This document shows positions 22,294-33,927 of a stretch of DNA of 64,000 bases, in pieces. How positions within the stretch are numbered: the stretch's first letter is position 1; each line of letters starts with the position of its first letter. A model generated the notes under the pieces. That model was not told the origin of the DNA. It searched no databases and saw nothing but the letters and a program-made list of their open reading frames with translations. The stretch is from Strobilurus pachycystidiatus (Eukaryota; Basidiomycota; Agaricomycetes; Agaricales; Physalacriaceae), in the NCBI GenBank assembly GCA_019915135.1, contig JAHLMK010000007.1, positions 186,001 through 250,000 of the forward strand. Direction: 5' to 3'. The translations under genes were made by a program, and so were the position numbers.

Positions 22294-22857
22294 GTATTAG
22301 ATGACTAGATCTGTCTGGGTACAGATGTCCTTTGCAACTTCCGAAGTGGCTTCCCTGCTTTGAATGCGGTCATGAAGCTTGCAGAGTTGGCGCGGGCGAT
22401 GGGGCGGGACTGGGGCGGGAAGTTCAACTTCAAGTTGTCTTTGATTACCGGGACAGCTGGGTCACGTTATCGGTCTAGACCAAGAGAAAGCTTCTCCGAA
22501 TTCCAGGAAGCAAAGGAAGTCTTACCCGTTATGGAGATATCGGGTAGTGGCCACCCACCCTCTTTTCCATCCTCGACGATCCGCCTCCCACATAGTTGCG
22601 TTTCCAAACTGCATGGGAGCGCGGCCGTACTTGGTTTGGGTGATCATCCTTAAACATGAAGCCTACCGTGACTCTTAGACGCGTCGTGCCATGCCGCTAT
22701 GTAGACCTTGCAGGTTCGGAATATTGATCATGCGCATTCCGTCACTTTACCCAGGGCATCCACGTCTCGTCTGCCTGCTCTCCAACCACGACATCGGCCT
22801 GAACTTTTCCTCTGCATCGATCTTCTCCTCGGACTCGGTCTCGTCTCGTATACTTCG
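22294..22857. other. Intergenic; promoter of the DUF6535 gene
   Basis: No gene seen. A frame at 22360-22653 lacks any signature. Frame continuity extends upstream of the chosen DUF6535 start to 22708. Confidence 0.45.
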
Positions 22858-25800
22858 ATGCCGGCGTCCATTGCGGAAGTTGTCGATCCGCCAAATGCAA
22901 ACGCGTCTGCCCGCGATGTGCCGCTTCCACCATCACTACTCTCATCCGACGGCGAGCCAGGATTTTCCTCAATCATCACTGGCATCGAGAAGCGGCGATC
23001 TGTCGACAGAGCACGTTCTTCGTCCCTTTCCCATCCTCAGGACGATGATGCCGATAGCCAGCTTCGAGCGGAGGGTGGATCAGATAATCATAATGAGGAG
23101 GGCGACGACGCGGCGCAGAACGAGGGACCTGTTGATATTGCTCCAGTCCCCGATTTCGTGCGCCGGGCCCGTGGAATCAAAGAGCGACTTTTCGGACTGC
23201 CAGTCGGTGCTGGGACCGGCCCGCGTCGTAAGAGTGTTCGTTTAGCTCTCACTGTTGTCTCACTGACGAGGATTGCGCATGCTAGTGGTGGACGCGTTGG
23301 ACTACGAGCAGAAGTACCCGCCGGATCCAATTTACGAGGAAACCGCCCCCAATGCACGCGTCTGGCGCATGTGTGTCGACGAGTTCGCGATCTTTGATAC
23401 GGATCTCGCGGAGGACTTTCGAGACACTGTAGACGTACTGCTCGTATTCGTAAGTTTTATTCTACTCAGTTGGACTTGAAGACTGACAGTTTCCAGGCGG
23501 GTCTCTTCTCTGCTGTCCTTACGACGTTTCTCGTTCAGGTGGCCGCCGAGCTACAGCCTGACTACACTCAAATGTCGACAACTATCGCCTACGAGATGCT
23601 ATTGGTACAACGTGCCATTGGGAATGGCTCGTTCGTCTCATTGAACCCTGACACCCCGTCGCCTACCGCATCCGACTTCCAGCCGCAACACTCCATGGTC
23701 TGGGTCAACGGTCTGTGGTACACGAGCCTGTCCCCGAGCCTAATCACCGCCCTCGTCGCCGTGCTCGCGAAGCAATGGCTACACCAGTTCATGGCCACGT
23801 CGTCCGGTACTCCCCGGGATCGCAGTTTGATTCGGCAGTTCCGCTACATTGGATACGAGAAATGGCGCGTTCCATTGATCATCGGTCTTCTCCCAGTCCT
23901 GATGCATGTTGCCCTCGGGATATTCTTCCTCGGCCTTGTTGTTTACCTGGTGGCGCTATATACGCCGTTTTCGTACATTGTCGGGTCGCTCGCGGGCATC
24001 ACATATCTTGCCTATGCTATAAGTCAGATTCTACCCTCGATAGACCCTCAGTGTCCATATAAAACTCCTCTGTCTGGTCTTCTTTTTGTTTCTGCCCATC
24101 AGACTCGACGCCATATTTACCTTTGGCACCGAAATTTCCTTGGCATGCTTGACCGGGTAGTCATATTTTGCTGGCGTGCGGGGTTTCCTTTCCCCCCTTT
24201 ACTCGGATTGCTCCAGAATACTGAAGCGAAGCTGGATAAAAAGCTCAAGCAGTCTTATCGAGGAACACTCCGCGACGCCGAAAGAGCAGCTGTGATGGTA
24301 CGGCCGAATTCCGAGCGGTTAGCCGTTGAAGTCTTGAAATGGATTCATGACATCTCGTCAAATAACTCTGCGCAGACGTTGATATTACATGCGTTGGGCG
24401 GTTTCCCCATCTACTATAACGAGACACTACAAAGTGTGTTCCATGATTATGGACGACGCGGGCCGGACCTTTTCTATCAGCAGACGGATCTGCTTGTTCA
24501 ACAACTTGTATCGGGCCAAGAAGTAAGCCGCAATACATACTCACAGTTCGAGCGATTCATTCGAACCAGCCTTGCGATGAATTGGCCGATATTGCCCGAT
24601 CCCGATGACTCCACCAGACTGCCGGCTTCTGCGCCAATTGAGGTCTATGCCGCGCTCGCCTCGACAATAACTGTCGGTACACTGGGAGAAGATATGCCCC
24701 CGGAGTCATTCTTTCATTGCCCGATGCTTCGTTTGCACCCAAATACTTGGGTAGTCTTTGTCTACTTCTCAATAATTAGATTGAAATTTGCTGGGCATGC
24801 CACAGCAACGGTTTCACTGCGCTATATGAAACAATTCTTGGACCTCTGTAAAGAACCTTCCTCAGTGCTTAGGACCTTCGAACCTTCGAACCTGAAAAAT
24901 AATGTCAACGACAGCACCTCAACGACTTTTGACGAGGTCCTCCGTCATAGCGCTTTTCGTCGAGTTGTGGCAGTACACATATTTGAAGCATTGGAGGTAT
25001 TTGACGATTGGCATCACATCGCTGGAAACTCCTATGATGAACTTTGGGGAGACGGCCCTTCTCCCGAGACGCTTTTTCGTGTTCGCTATATCTTCATCAA
25101 CTACTATGCGTCGGCACTTCTGCACAGAGATATGCACACGTCCGCCCCAAGAGCCATGGATGCTTTTCTGTCTCTGTTCTCCGTCGCTCGGGACATTCTG
25201 GATGAGTGCCTATCATCCAATCTGACAAAAGAAGATCGCCATATCTTCAATCTCTACTTTCCGGTGAAGAGATTGTTAGAGGTCTACATCCTTGAACGGA
25301 ATGAGCCTGAATTTGACGAGGTTGCGATGCTTGGGATCAAGGTTCTGGTTATGTTCTCCGGCCACTTGCACGAGTGGAAAAGTGACAGCACAGTGTGGCC
25401 TGGGTGGGAAGACAGATCGGACGTGCCGGCATGGTTTCCGACTCAACTGATTTCCTCCATGATTCATCTCGACTTTGAGGCGGCTCAAAGAGACGATTCC
25501 GTCAACCTTTTGGACTTTGTGGGCCCTGCATGTGTCCTTCTGAGACACGGGATGGAAAGGATGCCTTTGCCGGAGGCATACGAGATCATTCGACATGGCG
25601 ACCTTCTGAATCGGTTGCTACTTTTCTATCAATATGTCCCAGTGCGGAGAGCTCTATCATTTTATATTCGGCAAATATACGACTTCTCTGAAGACGACAA
25701 CTGCGGTCGACCACATGCCCGAGGCGATCACCTTCTCGGACGCGCTCAGTGGTCGCTCCATTTCGACTACGTTTTCGGCCCAAATAACATCGCGCGCGCA

Positions 25801-26094
25801 ATGATATTTATCCTGTCACTGCGCTCGCCGAGCTTCCGTGACGGCCTTGCGATCTGCCGTGAGCTCTGGACGCGGCGCCGTCGCGAGCTCGTTGACCCCG
25901 ACTGGAAGACCACCCACAGGCGCATAAGCGAGACGCTTGCAGATGGGAGTTCCTACTGGGACCAGGTACAGGTCTTCGATGACCAACTTGACTCCATGCG
26001 TGCAATTTCCCAGTCCGAGATAGATGCGATCCAAGATGATATCTTGACCAAGTTGAATACCTTAGATGACGAATTGATAGAACACGGTCTGTAA
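22858..26094 (+). CDS. DUF6535 domain transmembrane protein
   Basis: Large protein of a basidiomycete-specific family of unknown function. Exons 22858-23227, 23286-23449 and 23497-26094 give 1,043 aa. The first 125 residues are acidic and disordered. The DUF6535 region begins around ARVWRMCVDEF and DTDLAEDFRDTVDVLLVF, continues with AGLFSAVLTTFLVQVAAELQ, and has the typical VNGLWYTSLSPSLITALVAV and LAKQWLHQF. Further membrane helices follow (PLIIGLLPVLMHVALGIFFL, YIVGSLAGITYLAYAISQIL). The remaining 650 residues are helical with no known domain. ATG at 22858 (MPASIAEVVDPP) is chosen as start; the frame is open 150 bases further upstream. Confidence 0.85.
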
Positions 26095-26919
26095 TTCAAG
26101 CAAGGAAGGAGATCTTCTGATGTGCAATCGTTGACCTCATATCCACGTATGATCACGTCCGTCGGCTGAGTGTCGTCTTCGCACTTGACCTATTGCTAGG
26201 TGCTTCTGAATGTATCACGACTGTATGCGAATACCTTGTGATAGTGCGACTACGAAGCCGTGTGTTGTTGAGTACATGGATGCGGGGAAAGGCTCGGAGA
26301 GCCCTTGGGCCCCGATGTGACATCCTTGTGACCGTGGTCAGCTGCCATTCGGGTGGGTGCAAAAAGATGACACTCTACGCTTAAGCTACTCCGGTGATCA
26401 TTCATGTGGGTGGGCAACCTCGAACGAAAGCTGACTGAGGGGGAGGTGCTTGTCAGAGCAGAATGCAGAGATGAATGGAGATCTGAGTTCGAGTGCAACA
26501 GGCGTACTGGTTGCTTTGAGAATGTGGAGGAGGGAAAGCAAAGTGAGCACAAGGAGTGGCAGCGCGCTCATATTTGTTACGAGCGCGAGTTCGACGTTGG
26601 CGGTGATGACGGTTAGGAAGACAGGAACGATTGACCGCATCACCGGTCCGATCGAAAACCTCAAGTTGGCGAACGCTCGACGACGCTCGTGCCTCGCGCA
26701 CGACACTCGACAAGCTTCACAACCCATTTGCCGATCTTGCCGCGGCCGTTTACAGCTTGACCTTGGTCGTCCTTGGGCCATTCATGTATCAAGAATGCAA
26801 CAGGCTCCAAGTTCGCCCTTTACACGTTGTTGACTTGCATACCACACGGTGAATGTCATGATTAACGATTTGGTGTTCATAGCCTAAGCTCCCTCTGTAG
26901 TGTGCGATTACGATGGAAG
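26095..26919. other. Convergent spacer, nothing recognised
   Basis: Between the DUF6535 stop (+) and the racemase stop (-). The last 110 bases match the relic at 19111-19160. Overlapping short frames on both strands near 26400-26850 lack motifs. Confidence 0.45.
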
Positions 26920-27630
26920 TCAATTTGATTTGAGCAGCATCTCCACGCCCGCCTTTGCGCCGTCAACGACCGTCACCGGTGCGCCGCCGTACGCCTCCCT
27001 TACCAGTTCCTCCATTCCTGCCATTCCCGCACACCCGAGGAGCACTACATCCGCGCCGCGTGCTTTGAGCCGGGCAGCGGACGCTTTTATGAGGGTAGAG
27101 ACGTGTGCGGACGCTTCCTCGTCCCCGTCCACCCAATCCCGCAACTGCACGACTCCGAGGCCGGACACGTCCGCACCAACGAAGCCCAGTGCGCCTGATG
27201 ACTTGACAGCGTCTTCCAGGCGGGTTTTCTGGGACCCTAACGGCCCGGTGGCGATGATGCCGAACCTCGAGCCAGAGTCGGCGGGGACGCTGAGGAGGGC
27301 GGCGTCGAGGATGCCCAGCACGGGTTTGGTGGGCGGGACGGCGGAGCGGAGGAGGTCGCGTAGGGGGTGGTCGCTGAAGCAGCACACCAGGAACGCGTCG
27401 TGCTCCTCCAACAGCCCCCGCGACCCGGAGGTGAGGTCGGCAAAGCACGCCTCGGCGGTTTGCAGCGCGGTGGCCGCGTCGGTTATCGCCGGCGGCGCGT
27501 GGGACGGCGCGGTGTAGAAGTGCAGGGACAGGGAGGGGGAAGAGGCGGAGAGGGAAGAGGAGAGCCCGTCGGTGATGATCTGGGACGAGTTGGGGTTTAT
27601 GACCAGGATGGATTTCGTTTTCGAGGGCAT
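26920..27630 (-). CDS. Asp/Glu/hydantoin racemase family protein (Dcg1-like)
   Basis: Single-exon gene of 236 aa. It opens SILVINPNSSQIITDGL, the N-terminal motif of the hydantoin racemase/Dcg1 group. The two cysteines expected in the two-base racemase mechanism are present in FLVCCFSDHPLRDLL (near residue 85) and VVLLGCAGMAGMEEL (near residue 200). Members racemise hydantoins or amino acids; yeast Dcg1 sits with allantoin-degradation genes and its reaction is not settled. Its decayed copy lies beside the D-amino-acid oxidase gene, and both genes share an upstream 27-base motif, so a common past neighbourhood is likely. GC-rich, with bases and codons like the oxidase gene and unlike the AT-richer flanks. 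Confidence 0.85.
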   Translation of the reverse strand: MPSKTKSILVINPNSSQIITDGLSSSLSASSPSLSLHFYTAPSHAPPAITDAATALQTAEACFADLTSGSRGLLEEHDAFLVCCFSDHPLRDLLRSAVPPTKPVLGILDAALLSVPADSGSRFGIIATGPLGSQKTRLEDAVKSSGALGFVGADVSGLGVVQLRDWVDGDEEASAHVSTLIKASAARLKARGADVVLLGCAGMAGMEELVREAYGGAPVTVVDGAKAGVEMLLKSN

Positions 27631-27697
27631 GGCTGGGTGAGTGAGTGATGGGGGGATAAGAAGCTTTCATTAAATGCTCCCGTCGTCGCCAGGGCCG

Positions 27698-27724
27698 TGA
27701 TCGGTGCCTTTGCCGCGGCGTACT
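27698..27724 (+). repeat. 27-base direct repeat, copy 2 (other copy 17204-17230)
   Basis: Identical to copy 1 across 27 bases, in the same orientation on the plus strand although the flanking genes point in opposite directions. Confidence 0.9.
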
Positions 27725-28406
27725 CTCCGCGCCATGGCCGCCCAAACTTAGTCGCACTCTCGTCACACGAATGGATAAAGCCTAGCTGAGGACGATGATA
27801 GTTGACGATGAACCGATGCTAGTACTTACTCTGACTCAGAGTCATCCGGCCCAAACACCGGTCTGTGGCGCGCCACGATCCAGAGGAGGGAGAGCCCCGG
27901 GCGGTTCGTCGTCAAGTGCGCCGACATGAGCAAACGCCATCCTCTTGTTGACATTGGCCAGCGCAAGAAGGCTCCGAGTCCGAGCCGCACAGTGTCTCCG
28001 AGTCTTTGACGCATCTGGGTTCTGGATCTGGGGTGTACATCGTGCATCTTTTCCCTTTCCCTCTGCTTTTTGTCCTCGAATGTCTCGTTCTGAACGAGGG
28101 CGCCATGATGATTGACGATTGTTTTCTTGTGGAAAAATTCTTGAGTGAGAAAACCGGTGAACTTTGGTGCTGCCAGTGAATACAAGATGAATGCAGTTAG
28201 AACGACCAGCCTTCAGTCAAGATAGAACCACCCGCGAGCCTGCAGCAAATTATACATGTCGCCGTCTCAGAAGGATTGTTTGTGACGTAAGGCTTCTTGT
28301 CGCGCTGATCAAGAGCCGCTGCTGTCTTTCCAAGACCATCAGCTAGAATCATCATTTTTGCTTGACGGCATCAGCCATCACTTGCGGCCACATCAGGAGC
28401 AGAGGC

Positions 28407-28412
28407 TATAAA
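28407..28412 (+). promoter_or_regulatory. TATA box of the orphan gene at 28475
   Basis: TATAAA in GGCTATAAAACCC, 63 bases before the ATG. Confidence 0.7.
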
Positions 28413-28474
28413 ACCCGGGACTGACTTGAATCACTCTTTCGTTTCTTTGACTTTCCCTTCCACCAGTTCCTCCC

Positions 28475-29194
28475 ATGGCAGACCAAAATCAACACCGCCC
28501 CCCGCAAAGCCCTTTGGCAGACATACTACCCCAGAGGAATGCAATTCGCTCCCATGGCGCCACGATTCTTTCCCGCATCCCTACTTCAAAGGACATCAAT
28601 GAGGTTGGCCGGCGCTTCATCCGCGATGAATCCCGCGGGGACCTAATTGCCACACTCAGCGACTGTGTCAACCTTCTGTCGTGCCTTGAAGAATTCGACC
28701 GACTACTGTACCATTTCATTTCTACCACGATGGGAAGCCCCGTAGTCCGAAGCCAAGTGCACTACGACGGCTTCCGTCACAACAAGCAAACGTTCATGAC
28801 AATCACGGAGCACGACCGTGACGGCCCACCGCGCAACTTCGATGACTGTGACCTCGCTAAACTCATCAAATGCTACGACGATGCGCTTTCCTGGGTTGTG
28901 GCGTCATGCAACTCGTACTGGTCCTCAGTGTACTGCATTTGCAACGCACGAACCACATGGGAGGTGTATGGATCCTTCAAGACTGAGGCTCCCTACTGGG
29001 TTAAATCACCTATCCTTCCAGAGAGACTGGGAAAGGATGTCAAGTCGTGGAAAACCGCATTGGACGACATTTACAGCGGGGATAATTGGGAGGGCCTGCC
29101 TTGGTTAATGTCTGACAAGCGCAGTACTGCCATGGATTTGCTGCGGAGCATTGACGGAACCATCGACAGACTCTTGGCATTTGCTTCTCAATAA
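28475..29194 (+). CDS. Orphan protein, unknown function
   Basis: Uninterrupted frame of 239 aa (MADQNQHRPPQSPLADILPQ). The TATA box at a suitable distance, a Ser/Pro-poor globular composition and a clean stop support a real gene. It is rich in Trp and Cys in the second half (WVVASCNSYWSSVYCICNA). No signal peptide, membrane helix or known domain was recognised. Confidence 0.6.
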   Translation: MADQNQHRPPQSPLADILPQRNAIRSHGATILSRIPTSKDINEVGRRFIRDESRGDLIATLSDCVNLLSCLEEFDRLLYHFISTTMGSPVVRSQVHYDGFRHNKQTFMTITEHDRDGPPRNFDDCDLAKLIKCYDDALSWVVASCNSYWSSVYCICNARTTWEVYGSFKTEAPYWVKSPILPERLGKDVKSWKTALDDIYSGDNWEGLPWLMSDKRSTAMDLLRSIDGTIDRLLAFASQ

Positions 29195-30291
29195 ATCAGT
29201 CTACATCCATTGTAGTGTAGAATGTCTCTACTAATTGCAATGGATGTTAATCACATGTGAATCAGAGAGCGACGTCAGGGCTAGATACTCAATGAATCGG
29301 GTCAGTCGCAGCTCCCCCGGAACCCCGCCACAATTTGGCATTTATAATGTGGCGTATGGAACAGGTGATTGGTCTTGGAATCGCCTCAAGTGCAGCAACA
29401 CGAGACGAGCGTATCAAGCTCCATATAGTATTCATTATAAAAATACATGCCAGGGTCTCACATGATCTTCTGGACATCTCTAGGTGTACGACCTTCTCAT
29501 CGTGGTGTCGGTAGAGGTCCCACTACTCATTGCGAGCTACGACCATCTGTGGCGTCCGGGCAGGTAGTACAGCGAGGTATACATACACTGGCAGCTGCAC
29601 AGCAGCCATTAACCATGCTTGACTGCTAGTACAAGAAAAAATGGTGAGCACTGAGACGTGGTTAGCCTTCGACGAAAAGCTAGGACGAGCACATGAGCGA
29701 AAGCTGAGTAAGATGTGCCACGGAATTGGTAGTGCAGTAGGGAGCAGCGACTCTGAGAAGACTGAAGTCTGAGAGCGGGGGAGGAACAGGCAGTAGGTCG
29801 GGCAAGGCTATGAACACCTCGCCATTACACGGACGTCTCGCAGCGGGCTCTGTAGTCTCACCTTTACTGCCCAAAAGAGCTGGCCCTCAGACCCAGCACG
29901 TCGAAGAGCTGTGGCGGATTTCCGATAAGTGATGGGTTCTTGATTAGATTAGATTATGTCTTTAACCGAGGTCATACGCAGCTCGGGTGATCTGGATGGC
30001 ATAAGTTCTACGCCGGTTATGTAACTGCTGTCGGGGCAAGGTAAAAGGGGAGCATGGGAACTCCAGTCAACTTCCTGCAGCTGTTATTAATACTCCATTA
30101 TCTTTTGGCCTGGGGAGGTGGACACGGGAACACGGTCGGTCGGACTCCCACTTCTCGCCGAGTCGCAAGTTATAAATGAAATTTCTGCTAACCTCTTCTC
30201 TTGACATCTCTTGGTGACCATCATCGCCTAATTTCTCGTTATCTCACGTCTGCCCTCCTCTTCGCACATATACCACCTCGCTTGGATCGAG
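29195..30291. other. Intergenic; aldolase promoter
   Basis: About 1.1 kb with no gene seen. It ends with the TATA box at 30171-30176 and a CT-rich leader before the aldolase ATG. Confidence 0.5.
30171..30176 (+). promoter_or_regulatory. TATA box of the class II aldolase gene
   Basis: TATAAA in AGTTATAAATG, 116 bases before the ATG at 30292. Confidence 0.65.
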
Positions 30292-31451
30292 ATGTCTACT
30301 GACACCAAATCCCATCAGTCCATCGACAACCTTGCCGAGAACCCTCATCGCCGATTATGGCGAGGTAACAAGGCAGGTGAGCTCTATAACCGCCTCATGA
30401 ACTTGAACTCTGTTAATCATCTATCGACGCTGTAGGCACCATCGAGCTCGGGAACGTCCCCAAGTTCGAATCGCCCTACGAAGAACGCGAATGGATCAAG
30501 GCGCATATGGCGGCGGCCTTCCGCTACTGGGGGAAGCTCGGATTCAGCGAGGGCGTCGCTGGCCACATCACCGTCCGCGACCCTGTCCTGACTGATCATT
30601 ACTGGTACTTATCTTAGTCTATCGTCCCACACTGTCAATCTTTACGGACTCATGACCTGCCCAGGATGAACCCTTTCGCGGAGCACTTTTCCACCATGAC
30701 CAAGTCGATGCTCGTCCTCGTGGACCCATCGGGCCACGTCTCGCCGCACGGTGCTCAGCTCCCCATCAACACCGCCGGCTTCCACATCCACTCCGCCATC
30801 CACAAAGCCCGCCCGGACATCCACGCCGCCGCGCACTGTCACTCTCTGCACGGAAAAGCGTGGAGTGTCTTCCAGAAGCCCATCGAGATGCTTACCCAGG
30901 ACGCGTGTCTCTTCTATGAGAATGTCGGTAAGTAGGCGAATTCGTCATAAATCCAAGCGTTGACGTGAATACTTACCCCCCACGATTCGAACTAAAGCTG
31001 TTTATGACAACTTTGGCGGAATCGTGCTTGCGCAAGAAGAAGGTAATAACATCGCGAAGGCTCTTGGTCCCCGCATGAAGACCGCCATCCTTGGGAACCA
31101 TGGTCTTCTGACGCGTGCGTACGCGTGTATCTGCCTATCATCACGGCTTAGCAGAAACTCTTCTAGTCGGAAAGACGGTCGACGAAGCGGTGTACCTGTT
31201 CGCGGCACTTGACCGCATGTGCCACGCTCAGCTCCTGGTGGAAGCTGCTGCCGCGAACGGCTTACCCAAGACGCTCATCACGAAGGAGGACGCAGAGTTC
31301 ACCGCGAAGACGACTCAATGGTGGGAGAACAGCTACTTGAGCGTGAGTCCACATATATGACTGATGTGTACTTACACCTAACGACGCCCTAAAGTTCCAA
31401 CCCGAATACAAGCTCCTCCTCAAAGAGACAAACGGAGATTTCCTGCTTTAG
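30292..31451 (+). CDS. Class II aldolase/adducin domain protein
   Basis: Likely zinc-dependent aldolase/epimerase-fold enzyme; the substrate cannot be told from sequence. Exons 30292-30376, 30436-30604, 30665-30927, 30998-31114, 31167-31342 and 31395-31451 give 288 aa. The fold begins at AAFRYWGKLGFSEGVAGHIT (substrate phosphate/loop region). It contains HIHSAIHKARPDIHAAAHCH, whose His-Cys-His pair is the expected metal site, and GNHGLLTLGKTVDEA, with a third metal His and the typical end of the fold. DRMCHAQLL follows. The last exon encodes FQPEYKLLLKETNGDFLL and the stop, and its final 15 bases are part of a duplicated 76-base block. Confidence 0.88.
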
Positions 31452-31512
31452 TTTTGACGATTCCTGTTTGGGCGCTTGTCGGTCCATCTGTAAATTCAGC
31501 TCGAATGTTATA
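31437..31512 (+). repeat. 76-base direct repeat, copy 1 (spans the aldolase stop codon)
   Basis: Begins GATTTCCTGCTTTAG (last codons and stop of the aldolase) and ends CTCGAATGTTATA. Copy 2 lies at 31540-31615, 27 bases further on, with few mismatches. Confidence 0.9.
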
Positions 31513-31539
31513 CTAGCTTCAGAATACGCACTGGCCTCG

Positions 31540-31615
31540 GATTTCCTGCTTTAGTTCTGACAATTCCTGTTTGGGCGCTTGTCGGTCCGTGTGTAAATTT
31601 AGCTCGAATGTTATA
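31540..31615 (+). repeat. 76-base direct repeat, copy 2
   Basis: Near-identical to 31437-31512, including the GATTTCCTGCTTTAG codons and stop, now in the 3' untranslated or downstream region. Confidence 0.9.
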
Positions 31616-33927
31616 ACGAATTCAATATCTGAGATGACCGGGATACCGACTCGATCTCGCTTTGAAGACGTGATAGTATAATCACCATGAACACGAAGTC
31701 CTGTTCAAGGACACTCGAAGCTCGGGCGCGTGTACGGAGGTCCCAATCAGGGGACTCGATACAGACGCCCTCCAGTGGAGCCACGAACCCGGCCAGCATA
31801 TCGTTTTGAGAGAGGAAGGAGGCAAAGTGGCAGGCTCTTCTCGAGATACCCAACGGCAACGCCGCAATCTGAAGCTCAATCAATCGATACTTACCGTTCA
31901 GAAGCTGGCAATACAACCATCGGAGATGAAAAGAAGCTTCTGTATGTACCTACTCGTTATCATCGACTCCAAAGCTGACTTTGAAAAGACACCGACGTAT
32001 CCGCCCACTGAACCTATTCGTCAACCCCAAGCTTATCAAATCTGAGGTCGACGATTAGGATCCCATCGGCGTCGTGGACGTTACGTGGTATTTATGCAAT
32101 ACAAGGTAACAGGTTGAGGCGGCAGCGGCGCTGAAAATGGGGTTCATGGTGATCGAGAGGAATACAGGACACCAGAGAAGGCGGAGACAAAGCAGGAATG
32201 AGTGGCCATGCAGGGAGATTCTAGAGTCATGATGCGGAGAAGTCGAACCAACAAGGTAGAGGGAACGACCCATGAGAGGGAGACTGGAGACAATGCGGAG
32301 AGGTTGGCTGATTACCTATCGCAACATTGTCGTCTGGGGCTGTCAAAGCACACAGTTCCTTTTCATATGACGGCGGTCAGGAGACACACCAGTAAGCGCA
32401 TTGCCAGCTTGAGTAACAGTAGGTATGATCCTTGGACAAGGAAACTTTACCTTAAAAAAACCTGGGTGATTGCGGGGAGGCGCGGTAGCGCGAGCTTCGT
32501 TTTGAGGTGTAATCGATGTTGACGCAAAGAACGTCATCTCATCATGGCGTGTAGCAAGTGGGAGCTGTGGGCCCTCAGTAGCTTAGAGCTTCGGCCAATG
32601 CTCTCGAGAAGAAAGAGCAGCAAGGAATGTGGGCAAAGGCGAAAGCGTCAACCTGAAGCGGAGTCCGAAATCAGCACACTGTTTGATCGTGATTGGCTAC
32701 CCTCATCGGAGTCATCCTTTTGCTTCCAACAGAAGTTTTCTTCACCCCTCAACCTTGGCTTTGGCCGCTTGACCGAAGCACCTTAGACTTGACGCTGAGC
32801 GTACCACTAACCAAAGGCTCCATCTCCTTCATTGGCTTTATGAAGGCACCATTAAAATCATAGTGACGACATCCAGTGCCGCTCAGCCTCCAGGCGCGCT
32901 GAAATAAATGCATGTCAGTGAGCGGGAGTAATCGTCCATCCTTGCGGATCATGCACTGTGGTCTTACGGTCGCGAACTGAGTCTCACTCACAGAGACGGC
33001 CTCAACAGTCCTCCTCCGACTTTTCTCATGTCGGCATTCCACTCCGCACCGTCAAGGACTCAATCTGTTTTCATGACATCCTTTAACAACTTGCGATCAC
33101 GAGGCATGCTCAACGTCAGTGGCGTATATGTTTTAACCCGCGTACCGAAGCTGATGCCGGATTTACACCTTGGCAGGATCGATGATGTCGCCCATCGATT
33201 CGTCGTTAGTCAACGACAGGTCTTCTCATGCTGGGCGCGTGATGCACTTCCGGACACGACGGGAGGTTTCAGAAACAGCCTGAGCCTCGTCCTTATCTAG
33301 TCGTCTCGACTTGAAGCACTGGTCCTCAGTCTGAATCTTTGCTTCAACATGTAAGCTCTAAAGCCGGCGCCAATGTATTGATGGTTGCTTCTACATCCTG
33401 ACATTCTAGTCTGTGAATCCTATACGCCTGGAACACTAGCGCCACGCAGGCTGCCTGACGCCGCCTTGACTATCCCGTCTTCTGAGATCTCATCCCTTTG
33501 GTACATGGCTTGATCGCACATGTGGTGCATGGATTGACATATAACAGATCACGTTAGCGACTGCACACTACTTCTTCTACATCCGCGAAGGCCGCTTGTT
33601 CGTTGTTGCTCCACATGGGAGGCCTTCTCCTCCACCCTCGCTCATGACAACGATCCGTCATTGACCCCCCAACTCATACTGTTCATCAATGCGACAAACA
33701 TTCATGGTGTACACCGTTGCACATACCCGAAGCTGATCTAGACGGACTTACGGACCGTCAAAGCATCCTGTTATTTGAGACCGGCGATCCTGTAGGGACA
33801 TATTCGGGACATATTACATCCTCATATGACCGACGGCATCCAGAGTAGATCATGACGGCAGCATTGAACGGTATAAAGGTGCGTCAAGTTTCGCGTTTCC
33901 AACTGTGTTTCGCCCTCATCGACGACC
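31616..33927. other. Intergenic, 2.3 kb, no gene recognised
   Basis: Short frames only (for example 32202-32522 and 33028-33300), none with a family motif. Ends with the TATA box (33872-33877) of CE4 gene B. Confidence 0.45.
33872..33877 (+). promoter_or_regulatory. TATA box of CE4 gene B
   Basis: TATAAA in ACGGTATAAAGG, 50 bases before the ATG at 33928. Confidence 0.65.

Larger units (their letters stand above)
27631..28474. other. Divergent promoter region of racemase and orphan gene
   Basis: Holds the second copy of the 27-base repeat (27698-27724) and a TATA box (28407-28412) for the gene to the right. An open frame on the minus strand (27826-28185, 119 codons) has no motif and is not called. 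Confidence 0.5.

Noticed and set aside
22708..22857. Upstream extension of the DUF6535 reading frame
   Set aside because: Open by chance for 150 bases; the ATG at 22858 gives a typical acidic disordered N-terminus.
27826..28185. 119-codon minus frame upstream of the racemase
   Set aside because: No family signal; lies in the likely divergent promoter between two better-supported genes.
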